From the NCBI RefSeq assembly GCF_044464525.1, contig NZ_JBIQLE010000018.1, positions 1-64,000 on the forward strand: DNA of 64,000 nucleotides, in the 5' to 3' direction. Below are positions 51,420 to 59,842 of this stretch, piece after piece; position 1 is the first letter of the stretch; the number at the start of each line of letters is the position of its first letter. The position numbers and the translations under genes are program-made. Under the pieces are notes generated by a model that was given only the letters and a program-made list of their open reading frames with translations, did not search any database and had not been told where the DNA came from. Source of the stretch: Pusillimonas sp044464525 (lineage in GTDB: Bacteria > Pseudomonadota > Gammaproteobacteria > Burkholderiales > Burkholderiaceae_B).

Positions 51420-53180
51420 TCAATCGCCCAGCACAACTCCTTCGCGACGGGGGTCGGCGCCACCCGACAAACCATTTTGATCCATGACGATGCCTTGCAG
51501 GCCGCTCGGGAATTCATGCAGGCTCACATCGTGACCCATTGCGCGAAGCGGCTGCACCAATTGCTCAAGCGAAGTCCCGCGTTCTAGCTCGGTCTGCTTA
51601 TTGCGACTGCCATAGTTGGGCAACGAAATGGCCTGTTGGACGTTGAGCTTCCAGTCAATGACGCCGACCAGCGTCTTGGCGACGTAATTCATAATGGCGC
51701 TGCCTCCTGGCGACCCCACCGCCATGAAAGGAAGGCCGGCGCGAAACACGATAATCGGCGCCATCGTGCTGCGCGGCCGCTTGTTGGGCTCAACGCGATT
51801 GGCAACCAACTTTCCATCTTCATCCACCGGATTGCGAGAAAAATCGGTGAGCTGATTATTAAGCAGGAAGCCACGCACAAAAATCTTGCTGCCGAATGCC
51901 GACTCGATGGAGGTTGTCATGGAAAGCACATTGCCTTCAGCGTCTGCGGCCACTATGTGGGTAGTCGATGGTATCTCCAGGGCATCGTCCCGCCCCAGCT
52001 CCGCCAAGCGGGAAAGAGGGTCTCCAGGCGGGGCCGTTCCCATGCTCTGTTCCGGCTGAACAAGGCCGGCTCGCGCCTTAAGGTACACGGGATCGATCAA
52101 GCTCTTGACCGGAACCTCGACAAAATCCGGATCGGCAAAGTAGTAATCGCGATCCGCATACGCCAGGCGGCCTGCCTCTGAAAAGTAATGCACCGCCTCT
52201 TTACTGGTTGGGCCGAAGGTAGCCATGGGAAACTGCTCGAGAATTCCCAGCATTTGCAAGATGCCAGCCCCCCCCGAACTAGGAGGCGGCATGCCGCAAA
52301 CACGATAAATGCGATACATCCCGCACACCGGGCCGCGCTCCTTCGCTTGGTAGGCAGCCAAATCCGCCAGCGTCATATCGCCCGGCCGTTCGTGCCCATT
52401 CACGGCAGCGACAACGTCAGCGGCAATGTCGCCGGTATAGAACACTTTGGCGCCACCTGCCGCCGCCCGCCGAAACACATCGGCCAGCGCAGGATTCTTC
52501 AGCACATGGCCGACAGGCCACGGTTTTCCTTCCTCGTCAAAGAAGTAAGCTGCCGCCGCGGCCTGCTCGGCCAGCCCCTTGCTACGGCTGATCATCGAAT
52601 GCATCCGGTGCGAAACGGGAAAGCCCTCTTCGGCGAGCTTGATCGCGGGTGCGAAAAGGTCGTGCCAGGGCAGTTTTCCCTGTTGCATGTGCGCCAGTTC
52701 CATTGCACGTAACAGGCCCGGCACGCCCACTGAAAGACCGCTGTTGATCGCGGCGCCGAACGGCAGTGGCCGACCATCGCGCATGAAGCGCTCGGGTGTG
52801 GCCGACGCCGGAGCGGTCTCACGACCGTCATAGGTTTTGACGGTGTCATTAGCCCTGTCGTAATACACAATAAAGCCGCCACCGCCTATTCCTGACGACT
52901 GGGGCTCTGTCAGATTAAGCACAAGCTGGGCGGCAATTGCGGCATCAATGGCGCTACCGCCCTTTTTCAGCATCGCATAGCCCGCTTCCGAGGCCAGCGG
53001 GTTTGCACTGGCCACCATGAAGTGCTTTGCGCGCACCAGCTCTTTTTCAACGTAGCCGCTGCCAGCCTCGGGGTTGAGGTCTTCGTCGGCCAACGGTGCT
53101 GTCACGAGTTGGGCGGCAGCCGCGGCGCCATATAAAAAAGCCGCCATCGCCACAGCAAGGCATTTCTTGTGAATCTGCAT
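51420..53180 (-). CDS. ggt: Gamma-glutamyltransferase (glutathione hydrolase)
   Basis: 586 residues from the ATG at 53180 (signal peptide 1-24, AAAAAQLV; frame open to 53240). It is a two-subunit autoprocessed enzyme: the catalytic threonine is the first Thr of STTHIVAADAEGN at residue 406, and SIGGGGFIV-type and VVAAVNGHERPGD motifs precede it. C-terminal SAFGSKIFVRGFLLNNQLTDF is the substrate-lid region. The enzyme in the periplasm removes gamma-glutamyl groups from glutathione and similar peptides and releases glutamate. 109 bp separate it from the GltJ-like permease on the same strand, so the released glutamate could be imported by GltJKL. Confidence 0.9.
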   Translation of the reverse strand: MQIHKKCLAVAMAAFLYGAAAAAQLVTAPLADEDLNPEAGSGYVEKELVRAKHFMVASANPLASEAGYAMLKKGGSAIDAAIAAQLVLNLTEPQSSGIGGGGFIVYYDRANDTVKTYDGRETAPASATPERFMRDGRPLPFGAAINSGLSVGVPGLLRAMELAHMQQGKLPWHDLFAPAIKLAEEGFPVSHRMHSMISRSKGLAEQAAAAAYFFDEEGKPWPVGHVLKNPALADVFRRAAAGGAKVFYTGDIAADVVAAVNGHERPGDMTLADLAAYQAKERGPVCGMYRIYRVCGMPPPSSGGAGILQMLGILEQFPMATFGPTSKEAVHYFSEAGRLAYADRDYYFADPDFVEVPVKSLIDPVYLKARAGLVQPEQSMGTAPPGDPLSRLAELGRDDALEIPSTTHIVAADAEGNVLSMTTSIESAFGSKIFVRGFLLNNQLTDFSRNPVDEDGKLVANRVEPNKRPRSTMAPIIVFRAGLPFMAVGSPGGSAIMNYVAKTLVGVIDWKLNVQQAISLPNYGSRNKQTELERGTSLEQLVQPLRAMGHDVSLHEFPSGLQGIVMDQNGLSGGADPRREGVVLGD

Positions 53181-53414
53181 AACCTTGGAAACCCCTTTGA
53201 TAACACTTTGGCCCGTCTGCGGCTTTGCAAACGCACTCACAAACTGTACGAATTGTGACTTCAGCGGCGGCCCGCTGCAACAAAGCGGTTACCAACTACC
53301 CCGTGGCATGCATCAATAGTTTCAGTTCGCTGCAAAACGCCGCTTGAGACTTGTGGCTGCTAGGCGGGCTGGCTACGCTTGACCCATTACTTAATGGCAA
53401 ACGGAGCAAACCCC

Positions 53415-53759
53415 ATGAATAAGCCGTTCAACCTCGTTAAGCTGTCCATCATAGGCATACTGGCCTTTGCCATGGCCGGATGCGCTTCGGCACGTGACCG
53501 CAAAACCGACAATACACTGATAGGCGCCGGCCTGGGCGCCGCCGCCGGGGCGGTCATTTCCCAGGGCGACCCTCTGTACGCCATCGGTGGAGCAGCCGCC
53601 GGCGGCCTGCTGGGCAACATTCTTACCGAAGAGCGCCGCTCCAATCGTCGCGACTGGAATCGAGGCGGCCGCAGCCATTACAACGGTCCTCCACATCGGC
53701 AGGTACACAAGCGCCATCACCACAAAGGACCCAAGCACCATCATCGCCGTCACCGCTGA
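53415..53759 (+). CDS. Glycine-zipper lipoprotein with histidine-rich tail
   Basis: 114 residues from the ATG at 53415. Signal peptide with lipobox MAGC (Cys23). LIGAGLGAAAGAVISQGDPLYAIGGAAAGGLLGNIL (35-70) is a double glycine-zipper helix region as in OsmB/SlyB-type envelope proteins. The last 27 residues hold ten histidines plus many Arg/Lys, suggesting metal, heme or nucleic-acid/LPS binding; I do not know a family with this ending. A terminator follows 100 bp downstream. Confidence 0.8.
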   Translation: MNKPFNLVKLSIIGILAFAMAGCASARDRKTDNTLIGAGLGAAAGAVISQGDPLYAIGGAAAGGLLGNILTEERRSNRRDWNRGGRSHYNGPPHRQVHKRHHHKGPKHHHRRHR

Positions 53760-53858
53760 TTGTGTCTCGGCCAAGGCATAAGTCAGTGTACTGAACTGCT
53801 GGTTCACGCCTAAGAAAACCCGTTTCCGCATACGCGGGAAACCAGTTCAGAGCAGCAT

Positions 53859-53900
53859 AAAATCGGCTTGTCTCCACTTTTAGACAGGCCGATTTTTCGT
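53859..53900. terminator. Rho-independent terminator after the glycine-zipper lipoprotein
   Basis: AAAATCGGCTTGTCT (53859-53873) pairs with AGACAGGCCGATTTT (53882-53896) over 15 bp with one G-U pair, loop CCACTTTT, then more T. Ends the lipoprotein gene. The rest of 53760-54107 is non-coding; AATATT-GAAA-AATATT (54014-54029) lies in an AT-rich patch before the next gene. Confidence 0.85.
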
Positions 53901-54107
53901 CTGGTGGAAAAATTGCGTTCTTAGGGGCTATACCTAAAGACAAAGCACACTGAATGTGACAAACTGTCGGTCAACTTGACGCGCGCCAATTTCTTTTGTG
54001 GCTATACGTTGCTAATATTGAAAAATATTAAAAAACAACGATGGAAAACCACCTGCGCGCGGTCAGGTCGGCATGAACAATTCGAGTCTACCCTTGGAGA
54101 AGACAAC

Positions 54108-55274
54108 ATGAAGCGCATTCTGAAAACCGTGCTTGCAACCAGCCTGCTTGCTGTAGCAGCAACGGCGCAGGCGGCAGAGCCGTTCAAAATCGGCTTGATC
54201 CTGCCCATGACAGGGCCGTTCGCCTCAACCGGCAAACAAATCAACACCGCAGTCAAACTATATATGGACCAGCACGGCGACACCGTTGCAGGCCGCAAAA
54301 TCCAGGTTATCCTCAAAGACGACACCGGCTTGGCCCCCGAAGTTACCCGCCGCCTCGCACAAGAGCTGGTCGTGCAAGAAAAAGTCAACGCCTTGGCCGG
54401 TTTCGGGCTGACCCCGCTGGCTTTTGCCGCCGCTCCGGTTGCCACCCAATCCAAGACGCCCATGGTGGTGATGGCCGCGGCCACCTCCTCCATCATGGAA
54501 AAGTCGCCCTACATCGTGCGCACGTCGCAAACCGTGCCGCAAATCGTTACGCCCATTGCACAATGGGCGGCGCGTCCCGATTCCGGCATCAAGCGGGTTA
54601 CCACGCTTATCTCCGACTACGGTCCGGGCCACGATTCCGAAAAAGTCTTCGTTAAAGAGTTCACCGCCAATGGCGGAGAAATCGTCGAGTCGCTGCGGGT
54701 ACCCCTGCAAAACCCCGATTTCGCTCCCTTCCTGCAGCGCGTAAAAGACAGCAAGCCCGATGCGGTCTTCATCTTCGTGCCTTCCGGCGCCGGCACCGCC
54801 CTCATGAAGCAGTTCGTTGAAAAAGGCCTTAAAGAAGCCGGCATCAAGCTCATCGGCACCGGCGACGTGCTCGACGACGACCTGCTGCCCAGCATGGGCT
54901 CCGAAGCCCTTGACATCGTTACCGGCCAGCACTACTCGGCTGCGCACGACTCCCCCGAAAACAAAGAGTATGTCGAGGCGTTCCGCAAGGCTTCCGGCAA
55001 CATGCGGCCCAACTTCATGTCGGTGGGCGGCTACGACGGTATGCACGTAATCTATGCCGCGCTTGAAAAGGCCGGCGCCGACGCCACGGGCGATCAACTG
55101 CTCGACGCCATGAAGGGCATGAGCTGGACCAGCCCCCGCGGCCCCATCTCCATCGATCCCGAAACCCGCGATATCGTGCAAAACGTCTATATCCGTCGCT
55201 CTGAAATGGTCGACGGCGAAATCTACAACGTCGAATTCGAAACCTTCAAAGACGTAAAAGACCCCGGCCTATAA
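54108..55274 (+). CDS. Branched-chain amino-acid-type ABC binding protein (orphan)
   Basis: 388 residues from the ATG at 54108 (TTGGAGA 8 bp before). The signal peptide is residues 1-22, ending AQAAEP. PFKIGLILPMTGPFASTGK and SVGGYDGMHVIYAAL mark a LivJ/Leu-Ile-Val-binding receptor (PF13458). No permease or ATPase genes follow; the next gene is a SnoaL-like protein 308 bp away. Its position before a phenolic-degradation cluster suggests an aromatic acid or amide ligand, but this is inference. Confidence 0.88.
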   Translation: MKRILKTVLATSLLAVAATAQAAEPFKIGLILPMTGPFASTGKQINTAVKLYMDQHGDTVAGRKIQVILKDDTGLAPEVTRRLAQELVVQEKVNALAGFGLTPLAFAAAPVATQSKTPMVVMAAATSSIMEKSPYIVRTSQTVPQIVTPIAQWAARPDSGIKRVTTLISDYGPGHDSEKVFVKEFTANGGEIVESLRVPLQNPDFAPFLQRVKDSKPDAVFIFVPSGAGTALMKQFVEKGLKEAGIKLIGTGDVLDDDLLPSMGSEALDIVTGQHYSAAHDSPENKEYVEAFRKASGNMRPNFMSVGGYDGMHVIYAALEKAGADATGDQLLDAMKGMSWTSPRGPISIDPETRDIVQNVYIRRSEMVDGEIYNVEFETFKDVKDPGL

Positions 55275-55287
55275 GCCGGCACCCAGT

Positions 55288-55339
55288 CTCGGCGCCCCGC
55301 TCAGCTCGCAAGTTGCGGGCCATAGTCGGGGGCGCCGAG
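55288..55339 (+). terminator. Stem-loop after the LivJ-type gene
   Basis: CTCGGCGCCCC (55288-55298) and GGGGCGCCGAG (55329-55339) are perfect complements with a 30-nt loop. No T-run follows, so this may be a weak terminator or a 3' mRNA stability structure. Confidence 0.45.
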
Positions 55340-55453
55340 CCATCTCCTCCCCCGCCGGTTATGTTGCGCAAGCTTCATAACCGGTGCGGCACTGCTTCAC
55401 TTCCCTAAGCCCTGCACCAATTGCCCTTGGCGAGCAAACGCGCCCAGGCGCCA

Positions 55454-55503
55454 CATTGCCATTGCCATTGCCAGCCCCGGTCCATCGCCATCGCCATCGC
55501 CAT
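55454..55503. repeat. Hexanucleotide microrepeats
   Basis: ATTGCC occurs three times in tandem (55455-55472) and CATCGC three times (55483-55500) in the 308-bp spacer between the LivJ-type gene and the SnoaL-like gene. Nothing else coding is seen in that spacer. Confidence 0.75.
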
Positions 55504-55582
55504 GCCTGTCGGCCCGGCCGCGCCATGCGCTGCAATGATGTAGCATAATCCGGAGCATGGATTCACTTTCCGGAGAGTCGGC

Positions 55583-56227
55583 ATGGACCAAGACTTCAAG
55601 AACAGGCTGCAAATCGCAGAAGTAGTGCAGAATTGGGCGATATGGCGCGACGCCGGTTTTTGGGACCGCTTCGCCACTGTTTGGCACGATGACGGCTGGA
55701 TGTCCGCCACTTGGTTCCAGGGCCCCGCCTCGCAATTCATTGAGGTTAGCCGCAGCGGCTTCGAAAAAGGCGTTTCCATCCTGCACTTTCTGGGCGGCGG
55801 CAGCGTCGACGTGCAAGGCAAGCGCGCCATTGCCCAAACCAAAATGACCATCAGCCAGCGAGCCGAGGTGGACGGGCAGCGAGTGGATGTGCTGTGCACC
55901 GGCCGTTTCTATGATTTTTTCGAACAGCGCAACATCGCCGGAAGGGACGAGTGGCGTATCGTACGCCGTCAGCCCATCTATGAAAAAGACCGCATCGACC
56001 TTCTGAACCCTGCGGCACGTCTTGAGCTGGACCAAACCCTGCTTCAGCAATTTCCACAAGGCTACCGCCACCTTGCCTATCTGCAATCCCGCCTTGGCTT
56101 CAAGATCAAGCCTGATATGCCCGAGCTGACCGGCCCGATAGTGCAGGCCTTGTATCAGCGCGGCCAGAAGTGGCTGGAAGGCGCCGAGTCGGCTTTCGAC
56201 GAGCACCCTGTTGCCAGCGGCATCTGA
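55583..56227 (+). CDS. SnoaL-like (NTF2-fold) protein
   Basis: 214 residues with GGAGAG before the ATG at 55583. QIAEVVQNWAIWRDAGFWDRFATVWHDDGWM is the start of an NTF2-like cone fold (SnoaL_4, PF13577), as in small subunits of ring-hydroxylating dioxygenases and in cyclases/dehydratases. Longer than typical (150-170) because of an extra C-terminal helical region (about 160-214). No large oxygenase subunit is adjacent, so it is likely an accessory isomerase or dehydratase. Upstream of MarR by 63 bp. Confidence 0.75.
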   Translation: MDQDFKNRLQIAEVVQNWAIWRDAGFWDRFATVWHDDGWMSATWFQGPASQFIEVSRSGFEKGVSILHFLGGGSVDVQGKRAIAQTKMTISQRAEVDGQRVDVLCTGRFYDFFEQRNIAGRDEWRIVRRQPIYEKDRIDLLNPAARLELDQTLLQQFPQGYRHLAYLQSRLGFKIKPDMPELTGPIVQALYQRGQKWLEGAESAFDEHPVASGI

Positions 56228-56290
56228 CCAGGCCCCCGCCATAAACTTTTTTGCGGGTTCAGACCTACACACTTCGAGCCCCGTATTTCG

Positions 56291-56806
56291 ATGTCCAGCA
56301 CCAAGAACAGTAAACCAAAAATAGCCATCCCTTCAGCCGATCCGGCTTCTTCCGAGCCGGCCGCGCCGCATGCTGCCGACCCCCACTGGCGTCGGGAGAA
56401 CATTGGCCGCCTATTGAATGAGGCCATCGACCGCTTTGAAAGTGAAATCTTGCGCCAGATGGAGGCAGCCGGCTACCACGGCTTCTCGCTCAGCCATATC
56501 ACTGTCACCCGTAATCTCGACCAGGCAGGTACCCGCGCAACCGAATTGGCGCGGCGAGCCGGCATTACCAAACAGTCCATCAGCGAACTCATAAACCAGC
56601 TCGAAGCTACCGGCATCCTCGAACGCAGGCGCGATCCGGCAGACGGGCGCGCCAAAATCGTCTATTTCACCGAGGCCGGCCTGGCTTGGCTGGACGCCTT
56701 CGGCTCGGCCCTGCACCATGCCGAACAGGAAATGGCCGGCGAACTGGGCGAGGCCCGCTTCAAAGCCCTGAAACAGGCGCTGGCCGCGTACACGCAGTCT
56801 TCATAA
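56291..56806 (+). CDS. MarR-family transcriptional regulator
   Basis: 171 residues. A winged helix-turn-helix is clear from ITVTRNLDQAGTRATELARRAGITKQSISELINQLEATGILERR (split here by function: helix, recognition helix, wing DPADGRAKIVYFTEAG). MarR proteins are repressors released by phenolic or other small ligands. It lies just before the FAD monooxygenase gene, whose promoter contains a near-perfect TGAC-N6-GTCA palindrome, so it likely represses that gene. Confidence 0.87.
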   Translation: MSSTKNSKPKIAIPSADPASSEPAAPHAADPHWRRENIGRLLNEAIDRFESEILRQMEAAGYHGFSLSHITVTRNLDQAGTRATELARRAGITKQSISELINQLEATGILERRRDPADGRAKIVYFTEAGLAWLDAFGSALHHAEQEMAGELGEARFKALKQALAAYTQSS

Positions 56807-56922
56807 CATCGCAAATTCTTAGTAGCCGCAGCAGAACGATTCCCTGCATCTACTTCGCGATCATCGTCTACGAAACCCGTGCTATTACGGTTTCTAAATT
56901 CAGTCGTCAAAGCTGAAGCTTA

Positions 56923-56951
56923 TTGACAATATAGTCAGGCATCCTTACTAT
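56923..56951 (+). promoter_or_regulatory. Promoter of the FAD monooxygenase gene with MarR-type palindrome
   Basis: TTGACA (56923-56928) and TACTAT (56946-56951) are exactly 17 bp apart. TGACAATATAGTCA (56924-56937) overlaps the -35 as a palindrome broken only at two symmetric positions. This is where a MarR repressor would block RNA polymerase; the upstream marR-like gene is the obvious candidate. Confidence 0.7.
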
Positions 56952-56985
56952 TACCGAAATCGCACTAATTTCCGAAGAGGTCCAT

Positions 56986-58629
56986 ATGCTTCCAGATCAG
57001 GTTTCGGTCGCCATAATCGGCGGCGGTCCCTGCGGCCTGATGCTTGCCAACGAACTGGGTCGACGCGGCATTGACGCCGTGCTGTTCGACGACAAGCCCA
57101 GCACGGCGTTCAACCCGCAGGCCAACGCAACGCAAGCTCGCACCATGGAGCATTTCCGGCGCCTGGGGTTTGCAGACGAAGTCCGCGACCTGGGCTTGCC
57201 CAACGATTTTCCCACCGACATCGCCTACTTCACGCGTTATGCACGCTACGAGCTGGCCCGCTTCAGCCTGCCCTCGGCGGCCGAGGCCAAAAAGCGCATT
57301 CATTCACTGTCGGGCTCGTGGAGTGCGGCCGAGCTGCCCCACCGAGTGTCGCAAAAATATGTCGAGCAAGTTCTACGCAAGCACGCCCAGAAGCTGCCAA
57401 GCATCAGCATCAACTACGGTTGGCGCATGACAGCCTTCAATGACACAGGCTCGAACGTCGTTATTGATGTCGAGTCGATTGAAGACGGCCGCAAGCACCG
57501 CATCGTCGCTGCCTATATGCTTGGCGCCGACGGCCCCCGCAGCATAACGCGCGAGCAGCTCGGCTTTCATTACACCGGCGAAACCGGCGTCAAGCGCGAC
57601 TTCATGGGCGGGCGCATGTACGCCATCTATGCCCGCGCCCCCGAGTTCTACAACGTGGTGCCACACGCACCGGCGTGGATGAACGTTTGCGTCAACCCGC
57701 AGCGCCGCGCCTTCATGGCGACGGTCGACGGCAAGGGCGAGTTCGCTTTTCATACGCAGCTGAAAGAAGGCGAGCACGAAGATCAACTCACCGAAGATGA
57801 TGCTCGCCGGATGTTCCAGGAAGGCGTGGGCGTTGACGTCCCAGTCGAAATCCTGTCGCATGGCACCTGGACGGCCGGCCACGCCCTGGTCTCGGACGGC
57901 ATGCAGAAAGGCCGGGTCTTCATCGGCGGGGACGCGGCCCACCTGTTCACCCCCACCGGCGGCCTGGGCTACAACACAGCCGTCGAAGACGCAGTCAATC
58001 TGGGCTGGAAACTGGCCGCGGTGCTCAAGGGCCAAGCCGATCCAGGCTTGCTCGACACCTACGAGGCCGAGCGCAAGCCACTGGCCGTGCGCAACACAGG
58101 CTATGCGCGCACTTTTGCCGATTCGCTCGGCCTGTTTGTGCCCGCTGCCGAAATTGAAGACGACAGCACCGCGGGCGAAACAGCTCGACGTGTAGCCGGC
58201 GAACACATGAACGCCCATGGCCGCGCCGAATTCAACATTCCAGGCATCACATTCGGGGGCCGCTACGATGGCTCGCCTGCGATCATTCCCGATGGCACCA
58301 CACCGCCGCCGGATGGCGCCAATACCTACACCGCCACCGCCTGCCCCGGCGGGCGCCCGCCCCACATGTGGCTGGACGATACACGGTCGCTTTATGATGT
58401 CTTCGGATTCGAATGGACGCTGCTGTGCATGGGCGCCGACACGCAAGGCGCAGCCTTCGTCGAGGCGGCCCGTCAAAACAATGTCGACCTCACCGTCATT
58501 GCCGTTAGGCAGGCCCGCGAATTGTATGAAGCCGACTTCGCGCTGATCCGGCCGGACCAGATCGTGGCGTGGCGCGGTGACTCAATCGGCAACCCTAAGG
58601 AAATATTCAATAACCTGCTGCAAAAATAA
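56986..58629 (+). CDS. FAD-dependent aromatic hydroxylase (PheA/TfdB/MhpA-type)
   Basis: 547 residues. The FAD-binding motif is GGGPCG (12-17); the second, GADGPRS, and third, RVFIGGDAAHLFTPTGGLGYNTAVEDAVNLGWKL, are characteristic of the flavoprotein aromatic hydroxylases (PF01494). NAD(P)H-dependent insertion of one oxygen into a phenol. C-terminal residues after about 400 form the thioredoxin-like domain found in phenol and resorcinol hydroxylases. It has its own promoter with a MarR-like operator and a strong terminator after it, so it is probably a monocistronic unit. Substrate: a phenol whose hydroxylation leads to a product degraded via maleylacetate, e.g. resorcinol or chlorophenol, but this is inference. 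Confidence 0.85.
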   Translation: MLPDQVSVAIIGGGPCGLMLANELGRRGIDAVLFDDKPSTAFNPQANATQARTMEHFRRLGFADEVRDLGLPNDFPTDIAYFTRYARYELARFSLPSAAEAKKRIHSLSGSWSAAELPHRVSQKYVEQVLRKHAQKLPSISINYGWRMTAFNDTGSNVVIDVESIEDGRKHRIVAAYMLGADGPRSITREQLGFHYTGETGVKRDFMGGRMYAIYARAPEFYNVVPHAPAWMNVCVNPQRRAFMATVDGKGEFAFHTQLKEGEHEDQLTEDDARRMFQEGVGVDVPVEILSHGTWTAGHALVSDGMQKGRVFIGGDAAHLFTPTGGLGYNTAVEDAVNLGWKLAAVLKGQADPGLLDTYEAERKPLAVRNTGYARTFADSLGLFVPAAEIEDDSTAGETARRVAGEHMNAHGRAEFNIPGITFGGRYDGSPAIIPDGTTPPPDGANTYTATACPGGRPPHMWLDDTRSLYDVFGFEWTLLCMGADTQGAAFVEAARQNNVDLTVIAVRQARELYEADFALIRPDQIVAWRGDSIGNPKEIFNNLLQK

Positions 58630-58640
58630 AAATTCCGGCG

Positions 58641-58685
58641 TGGCTCCCGGAGCGCCCGCCGGCGTTCCGGGAGCCATTTTTTTTT
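58641..58685 (+). terminator. Strong rho-independent terminator after the FAD monooxygenase
   Basis: TGGCTCCCGGAGCGCC (58641-58656) and GGCGTTCCGGGAGCCA (58661-58676) pair over 16 bp with one G-U, loop CGCC, followed by nine T (58677-58685). It separates the monooxygenase gene from the maleylacetate reductase gene. Confidence 0.93.
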
Positions 58686-58766
58686 GTGAGTAAAGAGACG
58701 CGGCCCTCCTCGCACAGTAAACTTCATAAAACTGCGCGCCCCGCGCCCCGCCATAGCGAGACAGCC

Positions 58767-59831
58767 ATGAACCACGAATTTATCTACGAAGCCCTACCCA
58801 TCCGTGTCGTATTCGGTGACGGCAAGTTGGCCGCCCTGCCCGACGAGATCGAAAAACTCGGCGCCTCGAAGGCCCTGGTGTTGAGCACATCGGCCCAAGC
58901 CGACTGGGCCCGCCAAGTGGCCGGCGTGTTGGGTGAAAAATGCGTGGGCATCTTCAGCGAAGCCGCGATGCATACGCCTGTTGAAGTCACCGAAAAGGCC
59001 ATGAAGCAAGTTGCCGACTTGGGCGTCGACTGCGTTGTGGGCTTGGGCGGAGGTTCCACCATCGGCCTGGGCAAGGCAATCGCCCTGCGCACCGGCCTGC
59101 CACAAGTCGCGGTACCCACCACTTATGCCGGTTCCGAAATGACGCCCATCCTCGGGCAGACCGAAAACGGCGTCAAGACCACCCTGCGTGACGCCGTTGT
59201 TTTGCCCAAGACCGTCATCTACGATGTGGCGCTTACCTTGTCGTTGCCGGTGGCCATGTCAGCCACCAGCGGGCTCAACGCCATGGCCCACGCTGTCGAG
59301 GCCCTGTATGCACAAGACCGCAACCCCATCGTGTCGCTGATGGCCGAAGAAGGCATAGCCGCCCTGGCAAAATCGCTGCCCGGTGTAGTGGCCGACCCGC
59401 AAAACCGCCAGGCTCGCGCCCAGGCCCAATATGGCGCCTGGCTATGCGGCATCTGCCTGGGCTCGGCCGGCATGGCCCTGCATCACAAGCTGTGCCACGT
59501 GCTGGGCGGCACATTCGACCTGCCCCACGCCGAAACCCATGCCATCATGTTGCCGCACACCGCCGCTTACAACGAGCCCGAAGCACGCGAAGCCATGCAT
59601 CGGGCGGCGCGCGCCCTTAAGGCTGACAGCGCGGCCGACGGCCTGTGGGCGCTGGTAGAACGCGTCAAGGCGCCGCGCGCCCTGAAAGATATAGGCATGC
59701 CCGAGTCGGGCATCGACAAAGCCGTTGAGCTCGCCCTGAAAAACCCCTACTGGAACCCGCGCCCTCTAACCGCAAAAGACATCAGGGCGCTGATCCAGCG
59801 GGCATGGGCCGGAGAACCGCCTCAAGCGTAG
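58767..59831 (+). CDS. Maleylacetate reductase
   Basis: 354 residues from the ATG at 58767. The group III iron-dependent alcohol dehydrogenase fold has GLGGGSTIGLGKAIAL and VPTTYAGSEMTPI; MALHHKLCHVLGGTFDLPHAETHA carries the metal/active-site histidines typical of maleylacetate reductases, which reduce maleylacetate to 3-oxoadipate with NADH in hydroxyquinol and chlorocatechol pathways. No hydroxyquinol or chlorocatechol 1,2-dioxygenase is in the window. A strong terminator stands between it and the monooxygenase; its own promoter is not clear. Convergent with pckG, 11 bp apart. Confidence 0.88.
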   Translation: MNHEFIYEALPIRVVFGDGKLAALPDEIEKLGASKALVLSTSAQADWARQVAGVLGEKCVGIFSEAAMHTPVEVTEKAMKQVADLGVDCVVGLGGGSTIGLGKAIALRTGLPQVAVPTTYAGSEMTPILGQTENGVKTTLRDAVVLPKTVIYDVALTLSLPVAMSATSGLNAMAHAVEALYAQDRNPIVSLMAEEGIAALAKSLPGVVADPQNRQARAQAQYGAWLCGICLGSAGMALHHKLCHVLGGTFDLPHAETHAIMLPHTAAYNEPEAREAMHRAARALKADSAADGLWALVERVKAPRALKDIGMPESGIDKAVELALKNPYWNPRPLTAKDIRALIQRAWAGEPPQA

Positions 59832-59842
59832 TGTTGAACCAC

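Noticed and set aside
54258..55181. 307-residue open frame on the minus strand
   Set aside because: Antisense to the LivJ-type receptor, His/Gly/Val-rich without domain.
55454..55503. Possible CRISPR or structured repeat array
   Set aside because: Units are six bases with no spacers; simple microrepeats only.
57373..58476. 367-residue open frame on the minus strand
   Set aside because: Antisense to the FAD monooxygenase with clear FAD motifs; no domain in the antisense frame.
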